36,965 bases of DNA from Candidatus Pacearchaeota archaeon CG1_02_39_14 (GTDB taxonomy: Archaea > Nanobdellota > Nanobdellia > Pacearchaeales > GW2011-AR1): NCBI GenBank assembly GCA_001872315.1, contig MNVZ01000023.1, forward strand, positions 1-36,965, given 5' to 3'. A program made the position numbers and the translations under genes. This document shows, piece after piece, positions 1 through 8,539 of the stretch (position 1 is the first letter of the stretch; the number at the start of each line of letters is the position of its first letter). The notes under the pieces are model-generated. The model saw nothing but the letters and a program-made list of their open reading frames with translations, did no database searches and was not told the origin of the DNA.

Positions 1-122
1 GCGACTATTATCCTGTAAGCGTACCCTAAAATTTTGGAAAACACAATCGCGACGAAGACTAGAACTGAAGCCCTTGCTAAAAACTTTAGAGAATCATTGA
101 GTTCCTGATTTTCAAGGCCCAT
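1..122 (-). CDS. Polysaccharide flippase (MATE/Wzx-like), N-terminal fragment
   Basis: About 40 codons read leftward from an ATG at 122 and run off the window edge. The peptide begins MGLENQELNDSLKFLARASV and continues with a hydrophobic stretch ending in SKILGYAYRIIV. This resembles the first transmembrane helix of oligosaccharide flippases of the polysaccharide-biosynthesis (MVF/MATE) superfamily, which move lipid-linked glycans across the membrane. A TATA-like TTTATAAA at about 145-152, read on the minus strand, sits about 26 bases before the ATG, so the mRNA may be leaderless. The neighbouring glycosyltransferase fits this role. The family call rests on a short fragment. Confidence 0.6.
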   Translation of the reverse strand, partial: MGLENQELNDSLKFLARASVLVFVAIVFSKILGYAYRIIV

Positions 123-175
123 ATTTAATGAAGAATTCTTCTGTTTATAAAACCATAGATTCAGCTTACATTCGA

Positions 176-1825
176 TTATTTAATCAGCTTCTCCTTTGCT
201 GATTTTAGAAAGAATCTCAGAAGGACCGGGTTCTTAAGAGCCAAATAGATGAGTCTGTAAGCATATTTGCTTCCAAGAAGTCTTTTTCTCCTTAATAGTG
301 AGGATAGCTCTACTATGAAGTTTTTTTGATGGAAGAACTCATTGAAAACTTCAGAATCCATATTATTTATTTTATTTAGTCTGAGGAGAGGTATTGAAAT
401 AAAGCAAGTATTTTTCTCGTTTAGCATGTCAATTTCCTTTCCTTCAAAAAAAGACCTGAATTTGGATATGTTTTTCATAAAATATTCATTTGAAACTGAA
501 ATCTGATTTATTGTCAAGGCCTGAGAGACCTTGCGCTTATCCAAAATGCCAAGTGCCCTAAGAATATTGGATGCGAGATAGTCTTTTAGAATTTTGTCAT
601 GAATGTAATAGTCGCAGCAGCTAATTTGTTTTTTTGTTTTTTCTAAGGAATAAGCCTGAAGATAGTCTTTATACCTTAGAGGGTTGGCATTTCCATTGGA
701 AAAAGTGATGTAATTAAATCTCTTAGCTAGAGTCTTAATTTCGGAATCGGACTTTTTCATGTCTTCTTTTGTCAATACTCCAATAGTACCTTTTGTTTTG
801 GGTAATTTGTGCAAGAAAATTTCTGGATTTTCTATTATTTTTTTAAACATTTTTAAAAATTCTTCTAGAATATTGCACCTCTTTATTGCTGCTTTGTAGG
901 AATTTCCAGCTACTTTTTCTCTTTCTTTTTCATTTTTCAAATAATATTTTATTTTTTCCAATAGATCGATGTCATTTCGAACCATAACAATTTCTTTGTT
1001 ATTCTTAAAAAATTTGAAATATCCTTCAAAATAATCCACCAAACTAAATGACTTACAGGAAGCGATTTCAAAAATCCTCCATTTAAAAGCTGATTTTCCA
1101 TATTTGTTTTTTGATAATCCCAGATTGATTTTTGTCTGGTTTATTATACCTGCCATTTCTACTGGACTTATATAACCCCGGCAAAAATCCTTAAATTCGG
1201 GGTAATTATCCCATCTTCCTCCAAATATTTTCAAATTTACTCCATTATTAATCAAGAATCTCATTGTTCCAACGCGCTCTTCTACAGCGTTTCCTACAAA
1301 CACTACGTCATAAATTTTCTTAAGATTCATTGGCCTGAATATTTCAGTGTTTATTCCAAGTGTTGGAAATATATTTTTTATGCTCTCCCTATAATAATTT
1401 TTTAAATAATTAATCTGATGTATAATTGTGCAATCCATGAATAAGGCGTGATATCTTTTGACAGAGTCAAAATCCTTGTCGTCATCCCCGGATATCGAGA
1501 TTATTTTCGTCTTAGGTGAAGCTTTCCTAAGCCTATCAAGAGTTTCAAATGTTAATTCATCCCTTCGGGAATTAATGAATATATATTCCGGTTTTTCCTT
1601 TTTGACTAATGAAATAAAAAGCCCTTCCATTTTTTTATATCCGTTTAATGCTGTTTCTTTCAGCGGGTCAAACAAAAAAACTTTTCCGAACAATTTTTTG
1701 AGCGGGAGGCAGTAATTCTGATACAGGGAGTCTCCCTTAACAGAACAGTTCAGAAAAGCAAACACAAGTTTTTGTTTTTTCAACGTCTTTTCAACTTTTG
1801 AGAAGGGTAAATTTTTATTTTTCAT
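176..1825 (-). CDS. CgeB-like glycosyltransferase, paralogue of the 16398-18071 gene
   Basis: The 549-residue protein is a probable cytoplasmic glycosyltransferase. An N-terminal Rossmann-like half carries a KTKIISISGDDDKDF stretch. A C-terminal half resembles the 'glycosyl transferases group 1' domain of CgeB/SpaE-type proteins, with NIFPTLGINTEIF, then YDVVFVGNAVEERV, then INLGLSKN and a FEIASCKSFSLVDYFEGY segment. A further C-terminal region of about 200 residues, including SCCDYYIHDKIL, is shared only with the second copy at the other end of the locus. Both copies keep the same architecture from start to end and point outward. The donor and acceptor sugars cannot be read from the sequence. 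The protein is very lysine-rich. Confidence 0.72.
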   Translation of the reverse strand: MKNKNLPFSKVEKTLKKQKLVFAFLNCSVKGDSLYQNYCLPLKKLFGKVFLFDPLKETALNGYKKMEGLFISLVKKEKPEYIFINSRRDELTFETLDRLRKASPKTKIISISGDDDKDFDSVKRYHALFMDCTIIHQINYLKNYYRESIKNIFPTLGINTEIFRPMNLKKIYDVVFVGNAVEERVGTMRFLINNGVNLKIFGGRWDNYPEFKDFCRGYISPVEMAGIINQTKINLGLSKNKYGKSAFKWRIFEIASCKSFSLVDYFEGYFKFFKNNKEIVMVRNDIDLLEKIKYYLKNEKEREKVAGNSYKAAIKRCNILEEFLKMFKKIIENPEIFLHKLPKTKGTIGVLTKEDMKKSDSEIKTLAKRFNYITFSNGNANPLRYKDYLQAYSLEKTKKQISCCDYYIHDKILKDYLASNILRALGILDKRKVSQALTINQISVSNEYFMKNISKFRSFFEGKEIDMLNEKNTCFISIPLLRLNKINNMDSEVFNEFFHQKNFIVELSSLLRRKRLLGSKYAYRLIYLALKNPVLLRFFLKSAKEKLIK

Positions 1826-1841
1826 CTTTAATAATGACCCA

Positions 1842-2681
1842 TTAGAATAACTTTTTAAATTTTTTATTATTTGAAGATATGTGCTCTTCTAACGCTTCCT
1901 GCCAAGAGCGCAATTTTATTTTATTTGAATTCAAACACTCGCTGGGAGATCTTTTTACCTTTGAGCTGAATTCGGCCACAGTTTTCCTTTTTATTCTTAT
2001 ATTCCTTCCAGCATATCTAATAGCCTCCTCCACAAATTCAACTGCTGAAGCTCTTCCTTGGTTAGCTACATGATAGATTCCCGAACAATTCCTGGAAATA
2101 AGCTTTTTAATCTCCGTCACCAAGTCTTTTATATAAGTAGGAGAGCCCTCCTGATCGTATGTAGCAATTATTTCGTCTTTATCCATAACTAAATCGAGCA
2201 TTTTATCAAAAACCCCCTTCTTTGAGTCTTTGCTAGTCCCAAAAACCCATCCTGTTCTGATGACCAAATTTCTATCAGAACTTCCCAGGGCAAAAACTTC
2301 CGCAATATATTTCGTTTGGGCATAAATGTTTACAGGGTTTGGAAAACTATCTTCGTTAAATGAATCCTTAATTGAACCATTAAAGACGGATCCTGTGGAA
2401 AGCATAATTAAAGGAATTCCTCTTTTTTTCGCTTCTCTTGCAAGATGGTAAACGCCGATTGAATTTACCCTGTATGCATTCAGAGGATTTTCTTCTGAAT
2501 CTCTGATATTGATGCTTGATAAGGAGAGAATTGCCGAAGGATTATACTTGTCGCAGGCCAAACTTATGCTTTCCGGATTTGTCACATCAAACTCGGATTT
2601 GTCAGGTTTTATGCCAAAATCCAGGTTAGAACCGATCATACCGTGGCCCCCTGATATCAAAATTCTCCCTAAATCAGCCAA
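1842..2681 (-). CDS. RmlD-like NAD(P)-dependent sugar reductase (SDR)
   Basis: The 279-residue protein belongs to the extended SDR superfamily and most resembles dTDP-4-dehydrorhamnose reductase (RmlD). It probably reduces or epimerises a nucleotide-linked 4-keto sugar. The dinucleotide motif GGHGMIGSN is at the N-terminus. STGSVF supplies the serine/threonine position and YAQTK the YxxxK catalytic pair. The start is a TTG at 2681, because the next ATG falls inside the Rossmann glycine motif. A GGAGGT Shine-Dalgarno-like sequence precedes the TTG by about 8 bases. The start overlaps the end of the upstream methyltransferase by 8 bases, so translational coupling is likely. The substrate is not established. 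Confidence 0.75.
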   Translation of the reverse strand: MADLGRILISGGHGMIGSNLDFGIKPDKSEFDVTNPESISLACDKYNPSAILSLSSINIRDSEENPLNAYRVNSIGVYHLAREAKKRGIPLIMLSTGSVFNGSIKDSFNEDSFPNPVNIYAQTKYIAEVFALGSSDRNLVIRTGWVFGTSKDSKKGVFDKMLDLVMDKDEIIATYDQEGSPTYIKDLVTEIKKLISRNCSGIYHVANQGRASAVEFVEEAIRYAGRNIRIKRKTVAEFSSKVKRSPSECLNSNKIKLRSWQEALEEHISSNNKKFKKLF

Positions 2682-3906
2682 ATTGCATTACCTCCAGTTT
2701 GGGAAATGGAATAATTATTCTAAATGGCTCATTCAATTCTTTCAATCTTGACAAGAAGTAGTCTTTGTAGTTCCACGACAAAAGCAAATAGGTCTTTTGC
2801 TTGCCTTTTTTGATCTCCTCCCAAGTTTTTACAGGGATATGGACCCCGGGAGCAACCTTATTTTGCTTCAAAACAGTATCATCTACCAAATAGTCTATGT
2901 CATCGCAACCGATTTTGCAGTGATTTAGTATTACAACCCCTCTCGCAGGAGCTCCCAGACCTATCAATTTACCGTTTCTTTTCTTTTCTTCATCGATCAT
3001 TTTTCTCAACTCGTTTTTATAGTTCTCGACCTTCAGAGCTACACAATCATAAGTCTCGGGCTTTGTTAAGCCCGATTTTTCTTCCTCTTTAAGCAAGTTT
3101 TTTAAATTTTCTGAAGCAGGAATAGCATTTTCACTCTTCATCACAAAAACCCTCAAAGATCCTCCTTGTGTTGGAATTTTTTCGACATCCACAATTGTTA
3201 ACCCTGCCATTAAAAATGTCCTAACAAGGGAATAGAGTGAAAATGTGTATACATGCTCATGATAGATTGTATCAAATTGTCCATCAAGAATAGTTTCCAG
3301 TGCATAAACTCCTTCCATGACAAGATTTCCAGAATCTTTCATCACAATTCTCGCTGCTTTCAAAAGATCAATATTATCAGGTGTATGGGGTATGACATTC
3401 AATGCAACAATAAGGTCAAACTTTCCACGTGTTTTTGCTATCTCCGAGGCCGTGCTTGTGTCAAAAAATTCTGGCATATAATCTATCCCCTTTTCTTTAT
3501 TCATTTCAACCAAATTTCTTGCAGGATCAACTCCCAATAAATTTGAAGTATATTTTTTGAAAAATGAAAGTAAGGTTCCATCGTTAGACCCAATCTCAAC
3601 TATTTTGGTTTTGTTATTCACTTTAAATTTGCTAGAAAGATAATCAGCAACTTCATTCAAATGCGAAATATTTGACTTGGAACCGGCCGATAAATGGAGG
3701 TAGTTTCTAAATAATTTTTCTGAAGGGACTGTTTTTTCTAATTGAACGAGAAAGCAGTCAGGACAATAGGACAAATTCAGGGGATAAATTTCTTCATCTG
3801 CTATGTCTTTTTCATCAATAAAGGCATTAACTGGAGGCATATCTCCTAACTCTAAAAATCTTTTGATTCCTTCGTAACCACAAACCTTGCACTTCAAATT
3901 ATTCAT
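2674..3906 (-). CDS. Nucleotide-sugar C-methyltransferase (TylC3-like)
   Basis: The 410-residue protein has the three-part layout of NDP-hexose C-methyltransferases, which add a methyl group from S-adenosylmethionine to a sugar carbon next to a ketone. An N-terminal zinc-binding domain has Cys6/Cys9 and Cys48/Cys51. The SAM-binding motif EIGSNDG is at 104-110. The active-site segment IYHEHVYTF is at about 214-222. A C-terminal domain includes GLGAPARGVVIL and a second Rossmann-like part. Its length matches TylC3/CloU relatives. It implies that the final sugar carries a methyl branch. It overlaps the downstream reductase by 8 bases and has TATA-like sequence about 27 bases before its ATG. The methylated carbon cannot be predicted. 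Confidence 0.85.
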   Translation of the reverse strand: MNNLKCKVCGYEGIKRFLELGDMPPVNAFIDEKDIADEEIYPLNLSYCPDCFLVQLEKTVPSEKLFRNYLHLSAGSKSNISHLNEVADYLSSKFKVNNKTKIVEIGSNDGTLLSFFKKYTSNLLGVDPARNLVEMNKEKGIDYMPEFFDTSTASEIAKTRGKFDLIVALNVIPHTPDNIDLLKAARIVMKDSGNLVMEGVYALETILDGQFDTIYHEHVYTFSLYSLVRTFLMAGLTIVDVEKIPTQGGSLRVFVMKSENAIPASENLKNLLKEEEKSGLTKPETYDCVALKVENYKNELRKMIDEEKKRNGKLIGLGAPARGVVILNHCKIGCDDIDYLVDDTVLKQNKVAPGVHIPVKTWEEIKKGKQKTYLLLSWNYKDYFLSRLKELNEPFRIIIPFPKLEVMQFG

Positions 3907-4006
3907 GGAAAATATTTAATTTGACCTCTTAAATACTTTATTATACCACAATCTCTTGTCTAATAAATGAAAATTCTTCAAAGTGCGTCCATCATTTACT
4001 TAGAGT

Positions 4007-5077
4007 CTATTTTCCATTATAATCTATAGCCCACCTAGGACTAGTTGCCACACTATACTCTACCAGTGGCTCTTTTAATACCTTTTTCATAACCTCCAGA
4101 TTGTAGTACTTCATGTCATCCATATCCCCAAGTTTCCCTGACTCAAAGGCCTCTTTTATTTCTTTTAAGGCATCTTCAATTCCATATAATGCATTGAAAT
4201 CACAAATCTTCTCAAACTTTCTGAAACTGACCATGTAAGATCTATTGTCCTTATTTTCCTCTACCTTTTCTATTCTGGAATTTGGAAAATAAGAGCTTAT
4301 GAGGGGGACAAGGTCTTTAATCATAAAGTTCAGCTTGCTGTTTCCAACATTGAAAACCTGCTTGTTCACTATGCTTGAATCTTCTGCGATGACCTTCATT
4401 ATCGCTCTTGAGGCATCTTTGACGTGAAGAAATGGCCTATATTGCATTCCATCTCCAAAAAGCAAGATGCTTTTTCCCTGTAATGCCCTTTTAGCCATGA
4501 CATTGACGGCAAGATCAAACCTCATTCTTGAAGAGTATCCAAAAAGAGTCGCAAATCTTAGTGTTGTCACAGAAAAATTTGAGTCTGCTAATGGTAGCAG
4601 CTCATTTTCGCATTGCAATTTAGAGAGAGCATATAAGGTTACAGGACCTACTTGTGACTGCTCATCAAGAAAATTTGAGCCGCTTGCCCCGTAAACGCTG
4701 CAAGATGAAATAAATATAAATTTTTTCACACCTTCTGCTTTTGCCCGTCTTGCCAGGGACATTGTTGCCAGAAAGTTCGTCTGAATTGTTAAATTGGGGT
4801 CAAGGTCTCCTGAAGGGTCATTTGACATTCCTGATAGATGCACCACCGCATTAACACCCTTAAACAGATTTGGGACATTTTCATGATGCGCAACGTCAAG
4901 CTCTGTGATGGTAAGGTTTGGATTTGAAAGATGCTTCTCGAGAGAATTTTTTCCAAAATAAAAGATATCTATTACATGCACTCTGTATCCAGCTTCTAGA
5001 AGCAAAGGGACCAGAACGCTTCCCAAATATCCTGCCCCACCAGTAACAATGATAGTTCCTTTTTTTTCAAATTCCAT
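4007..5077 (-). CDS. NAD-dependent nucleotide-sugar epimerase/dehydratase (GalE-like SDR)
   Basis: The 356-residue protein is an extended SDR. It shows the NAD motif GGAGYLGS near residue 14, SSCSVYG at the serine position and YALSK as the YxxxK pair. Family members are UDP-sugar 4-epimerases, 4,6-dehydratases or 4-reductases, and this one cannot be assigned more precisely. A TATA-like ATTTATAAATC about 30 bases before the ATG suggests its own promoter. It shares the pattern of a G-G-A-G-x-L-G start and a long C-terminal substrate domain with the 8540-9490 gene, but the two are clearly diverged. It is one of two candidates in this locus for the missing 4,6-dehydratase step. Confidence 0.75.
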   Translation of the reverse strand: MEFEKKGTIIVTGGAGYLGSVLVPLLLEAGYRVHVIDIFYFGKNSLEKHLSNPNLTITELDVAHHENVPNLFKGVNAVVHLSGMSNDPSGDLDPNLTIQTNFLATMSLARRAKAEGVKKFIFISSCSVYGASGSNFLDEQSQVGPVTLYALSKLQCENELLPLADSNFSVTTLRFATLFGYSSRMRFDLAVNVMAKRALQGKSILLFGDGMQYRPFLHVKDASRAIMKVIAEDSSIVNKQVFNVGNSKLNFMIKDLVPLISSYFPNSRIEKVEENKDNRSYMVSFRKFEKICDFNALYGIEDALKEIKEAFESGKLGDMDDMKYYNLEVMKKVLKEPLVEYSVATSPRWAIDYNGK

Positions 5078-5130
5078 TTTCTACAGATTAGCCATTTTTT
5101 AGAGATTTATAAATTTTTAGATAGAAAAGG

Positions 5131-6312
5131 CTAAAACTGTTTTTCCTTAAGAAGTGATTCTGCTGCATTTATTACCTGATCCACACCTATATTCTTCAGG
5201 CAGTTGTAATTGTCCCTGAATGGGAGCTTTCTCATGCTCTTATAGCATCTTCCTCTATCTACTAATATTCTGTGCCTTGGGCTGTCAGTTGGCCAAGCAC
5301 CTACAGATTCAGGTATAGAGGACCCCATTAATTCAACAATTCTTGCGTTTATAGGATATTGATAAGCAAGATGAACTATACTTGTATCTGTTGCAATCAA
5401 AAGACTGGTTTTTTTCAGAAGGCATCCAACTTCCCTTATTGAAAGCATACCACAAGCATTTATCATCATTTCCTTGTTCCGACAATGCTTTTTTATTTCG
5501 TCAAATAATATCTGCTCGCTCTTTGTTCCTGTAACAACTATTTTGTATCCTTTTTGGGAGAAATGGTCTGCAACCTCCGCATATCTTTCAAGGTTCCATA
5601 AATGCGGAGGCCATTTTCCCTCTTTATATGCTTCAGACACATATTTCCCCCCGGGATGAATTATTATGAACTTGCTAAGATTATTTTTTCTTATGAATGA
5701 ATCGGCTTTTTTGTTTTCCTGTCTGGTGAATTCCAAAAATGGCTTTTTTTCCCTGAATTTGAATCCGAGCGCCTCAAACATCCTGAACCTTCCACCAACC
5801 ATATGGTCACCGATTCTTGCCAGTGTTTTCCTTGTATAGCCGAAGCTTTTTCTTCTCATAAGCCCCCTCAACCCAAAATGAGTGGTTCCAACTCTGTATG
5901 GGATAAAGCTAAAATCGTTGGTGTTCAGATTACCAGGATTTAGAAAAACAACTGCCTGAATTTTTTTTTTCCTTAATTTATTCAGACTATCCTTCCCAGA
6001 GTATTCTATAAAATTCATCATTTTTGCCCTCCCGAATTGTTTTATTGTGCTCCTATCACAAAATACCGAAAGGTTTATTTGGGGATGCTGTTTCTTAAAT
6101 GAGTTCAGCACCCCGAGAGTCACAAAGTCTCCTCCAACATTTCCTTTTTCTTGATTTACTAAGACAACTAAAATATTCTTGATTTTTCTGGTTTCAAGAT
6201 TCTTTATTCTTGCAGAATCAAAGAGGAACCACAAAAGATAATCAAAAGCCGAGGCTATTTTTCTCGCTTCCATGTGAATCTGGTTTTTTAGTTTGAATAT
6301 CCAGTCAAACAT
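5131..6312 (-). CDS. Glycosyltransferase family 9 (heptosyltransferase-like)
   Basis: The 393-residue protein resembles ADP-heptose:LPS heptosyltransferases of GT9. An N-terminal Rossmann half includes KNILVVLVNQEKGNVGGDF. The C-terminal half has IIHPGGKY, then KGYKIVVTGTKSE, then LLIATDTSIVHLAYQY. The last matches the conserved [ST]-D-[ST]-xxxH-[IL]-A donor site of GT9. A family 9 enzyme next to GmhA- and RfaE-like genes supports a heptose-type donor. Archaea lack LPS, so the acceptor is more likely a glycoprotein glycan or a glycolipid. TATA-like ATTTATAAAACC lies about 25 bases before the ATG. The exact nucleotide donor is unknown. Confidence 0.82.
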   Translation of the reverse strand: MFDWIFKLKNQIHMEARKIASAFDYLLWFLFDSARIKNLETRKIKNILVVLVNQEKGNVGGDFVTLGVLNSFKKQHPQINLSVFCDRSTIKQFGRAKMMNFIEYSGKDSLNKLRKKKIQAVVFLNPGNLNTNDFSFIPYRVGTTHFGLRGLMRRKSFGYTRKTLARIGDHMVGGRFRMFEALGFKFREKKPFLEFTRQENKKADSFIRKNNLSKFIIIHPGGKYVSEAYKEGKWPPHLWNLERYAEVADHFSQKGYKIVVTGTKSEQILFDEIKKHCRNKEMMINACGMLSIREVGCLLKKTSLLIATDTSIVHLAYQYPINARIVELMGSSIPESVGAWPTDSPRHRILVDRGRCYKSMRKLPFRDNYNCLKNIGVDQVINAAESLLKEKQF

Positions 6313-6353
6313 TACCTATAAGTCCCGAAGGTTTTATAAATCTTCATCAAAGA

Positions 6354-7292
6354 TTAATTTTTTTCAGAAATTTGTGATAAAAATCCTTCATATGCCAAAA
6401 CCATACCTTCTTCCAAAGAAACTCTTGGCTGCCAACCCAACCCTTTTATTTTAGAAGAATCTAAGAGCTTTCTCATCATCCCGCTTGGCTTTGTTATATC
6501 AAAAAATACCCTCCCCTTGTAACCTACTGTCTGCCTAACAACTTCGGCTATTTCTCCAACCGAATAGTCTCTTCCAGTTCCCACGTTTATAGGATCTGGA
6601 GATTCGTAAGTATCCATTAAAAACAAACATGCTTGAGCCAAATCATCAACATACAAAAGCTCCCTTCTCCTTTCCCGACTTCCCGAAATAGAAATTGATT
6701 CTAAATCCTCTTTTTTTGCCTCGTGACATCTTCTTATCAAGGTCGGAACAATATGTGAATTAACCAAGCCATAATTATCTCTTGGTCCAAACAGACTTGC
6801 CGGAATGACTGAAATAAATCTTGCACCATACTGCCTGCTAAAAGCATTGCACATTTCAATCCCTGCCAGTTTTGCTACAGCAAAGGGCTGATTTGTAGGC
6901 TCTAACCGGCCTGTGAATAAAGCTTCCTCATTCATCGGCTGTTCGCATTCCTTAGGATATGCACAATTGCTTCCAAGATAAAGAAGTTTTTTCACTCCAG
7001 TCTTCCAAGCAGAAACAAGAACGTTAGTCTGCATTTGAATATTGTCCGTAATGAATTCTGCTCTTCTTGTATTATTTGCCTGCAGACCTCCAACTCTCCC
7101 GGCGGCAAAAAAAACATAATCTGGTTTTTCGGAAGCAAAAAAGTCTTTTGTAGCTCTTTGGTCACACAAGTCAATTTGGCCATGTGGAACGAGAGCAAGG
7201 TTGCGGAAACCCCTTTCCTTTAGGGCCCTTACAATCGCAGAACCAACAAGCCCCGTATGTCCTGCAACATATACTTTTTCATCTTCTTTCAT
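6354..7292 (-). CDS. GDP-L-fucose synthase-like SDR with Phe replacing the catalytic Tyr
   Basis: The 312-residue protein aligns by eye along its whole length with GDP-L-fucose synthase (WcaG/Fcl), a 3,5-epimerase/4-reductase on GDP-4-keto-6-deoxymannose. GHTGLVGSA is the NADPH motif, GSNCAYP contains the epimerase cysteine (Cys110), and NSHIVPTL contains the epimerase histidine (His180). The YxxxK motif reads F-A-V-A-K, so the reductase tyrosine is Phe137 while Lys141 is kept. The enzyme may therefore epimerise without reducing the 4-ketone. Its ATG directly follows the stop codon of the ColD-like gene (TAAATG). ColD and ColC, a homologue of fucose synthase, work in sequence in colitose synthesis, so the pairing is meaningful. 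Confidence 0.85.
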   Translation of the reverse strand: MKEDEKVYVAGHTGLVGSAIVRALKERGFRNLALVPHGQIDLCDQRATKDFFASEKPDYVFFAAGRVGGLQANNTRRAEFITDNIQMQTNVLVSAWKTGVKKLLYLGSNCAYPKECEQPMNEEALFTGRLEPTNQPFAVAKLAGIEMCNAFSRQYGARFISVIPASLFGPRDNYGLVNSHIVPTLIRRCHEAKKEDLESISISGSRERRRELLYVDDLAQACLFLMDTYESPDPINVGTGRDYSVGEIAEVVRQTVGYKGRVFFDITKPSGMMRKLLDSSKIKGLGWQPRVSLEEGMVLAYEGFLSQISEKN

Positions 7293-8429
7293 TTACCTGA
7301 ATTTTTCATACATATGGAGACTTTCTGTGATGTGATCCAAATCTGACCTATTAAGACCCTGATGAACTCCAATATGGAGACCATTATCTCCGACATATTC
7401 TGCCTCTGGAAATTCTCCGAGTTGATGTCCAAGAAAAGCAAAGCCCCTATGTTGCGTGGGCATGCTCCCAAAGTTTCTTTTACAATTTATTGATAAGTCT
7501 TGCAGATGCTGATAGAGTCCTGTATAGTCCAAGCTTGGATCTCTCAAGGTAACGCTAAATCCATGAGGGCATATAACCTCATCCCTGCCCTCCTCACTAA
7601 ATAAAACAAATTTGCTAAGGTCTTTATTTTGATCCCACAAATATTTTAAGTTGTCCTTTCTTGTTTCAAAAACATTCCAGAAATCCTCTAAATGTGCTCT
7701 TCCAATTGTAGCATGAAAATCACTCATTTTTAAATTTAATCCTGGAAGTATGTGATCCATATATTGAGAGCCGGCAACCCTTCCGTGATTCCTGACAGCC
7801 CTTACGCTATTTGCTAGGTCCTCTCTGGCTGCAGAAACCATTCCCCCCTCTCCGGCCCAAACCAAGTGAGCCATATAGAAACTAAACGTGGCCATGTCAC
7901 CGAAGCTTCCTATGAATTGTCCTTTGTACTTTGCCCCATGAGCCTCGCAAGAATCTTCTATTACAAAAAGATCATGTCTTCTGGCTATATCCATAATCCT
8001 GTCCATCTCACAAGGCTTTCCCATTGTATGGACGGGCATTATTGCTCTTGTTCTATCTGTTATTCTTTCTTCTATTAAGCCTGGATCTATATTCAATGTT
8101 TCTCTGCTAATATCAGCAAAAACAGGTTTAAATCCTGCAGCTAAGGGAGCGTTAACCACTGAAATCCATGCAAGGGCAGGGACTATCACTTCATCTCCTC
8201 TTTCTGCTCCGTGATTATAAAGCGCTAACAAAGCCCCAATATCTGCTGCAGTTCCCGAAGCAACGGAAACGTTATGCTTATAATCAAACAAGGCTCCCCA
8301 CTCATCCCCAAATCTTTCAGCCTCTTGCCACGCCACTGCTGTTGGAAGAAATTTCCCTTCTGCGACTCTTTCCAGGTTGGATTTTGCTTTTTGAGATAAT
8401 TCCCCAAATCCAAATTCAACTCTCGCCAT
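7293..8429 (-). CDS. ColD-like PLP/PMP-dependent 3-dehydratase, DegT/DnrJ/EryC1/StrS fold
   Basis: The 378-residue protein is a sugar aminotransferase-fold enzyme whose PLP-anchoring lysine is histidine. The usual S-F-x-x-x-K segment reads SFYMAHLVWAGEGG, with His188 in the lysine position, and VIEDSCEAHG supplies the cofactor-nitrogen aspartate (Asp159). That change is diagnostic of GDP-4-keto-6-deoxymannose 3-dehydratase (ColD) and related CDP-hexose 3-dehydrases, which remove the C3 hydroxyl and do not aminate the sugar. The length (378) is close to ColD (388) and shorter than RfbH (about 437). It starts a two-gene unit with the fucose-synthase-like gene. TATA-like TTTAAAAAC lies about 25 bases upstream of the ATG. 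Activity on a heptose derivative is speculation. Confidence 0.85.
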   Translation of the reverse strand: MARVEFGFGELSQKAKSNLERVAEGKFLPTAVAWQEAERFGDEWGALFDYKHNVSVASGTAADIGALLALYNHGAERGDEVIVPALAWISVVNAPLAAGFKPVFADISRETLNIDPGLIEERITDRTRAIMPVHTMGKPCEMDRIMDIARRHDLFVIEDSCEAHGAKYKGQFIGSFGDMATFSFYMAHLVWAGEGGMVSAAREDLANSVRAVRNHGRVAGSQYMDHILPGLNLKMSDFHATIGRAHLEDFWNVFETRKDNLKYLWDQNKDLSKFVLFSEEGRDEVICPHGFSVTLRDPSLDYTGLYQHLQDLSINCKRNFGSMPTQHRGFAFLGHQLGEFPEAEYVGDNGLHIGVHQGLNRSDLDHITESLHMYEKFR

Positions 8430-8539
8430 GAATTTTTGTAAGATGCCTAGTTTAAAAACATATCTGGGGCCTGAAACAAGGTTAAAAAGGTTATAGTAGA
8501 GAACATATTATTTTATAAAACCCAAATTGATTTTTTTTA
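8430..8539. promoter_or_regulatory. Divergent promoter region between the ColD-like and SDR genes
   Basis: This 110-base spacer separates divergent genes. A TTTAAAAAC box at about 8452-8460 serves the minus-strand gene starting at 8429. A TTTTATAAAACC box at about 8511-8522 serves the plus-strand gene starting at 8540. Both sit about 24-28 bases before the start codon, the spacing expected for leaderless archaeal transcripts. No further operator-like repeat was obvious. Confidence 0.55.

Noticed and set aside
7866-8078. Plus-strand open frame inside the ColD-like gene
   Set aside because: It lies opposite a well-conserved coding sequence and its translation has no recognisable features. It is a shadow frame.
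7293-8429. Sugar aminotransferase
   Set aside because: The fold is that of DegT/DnrJ/EryC1/StrS aminotransferases, but the PLP lysine is histidine, so a 3-dehydratase is far more likely.
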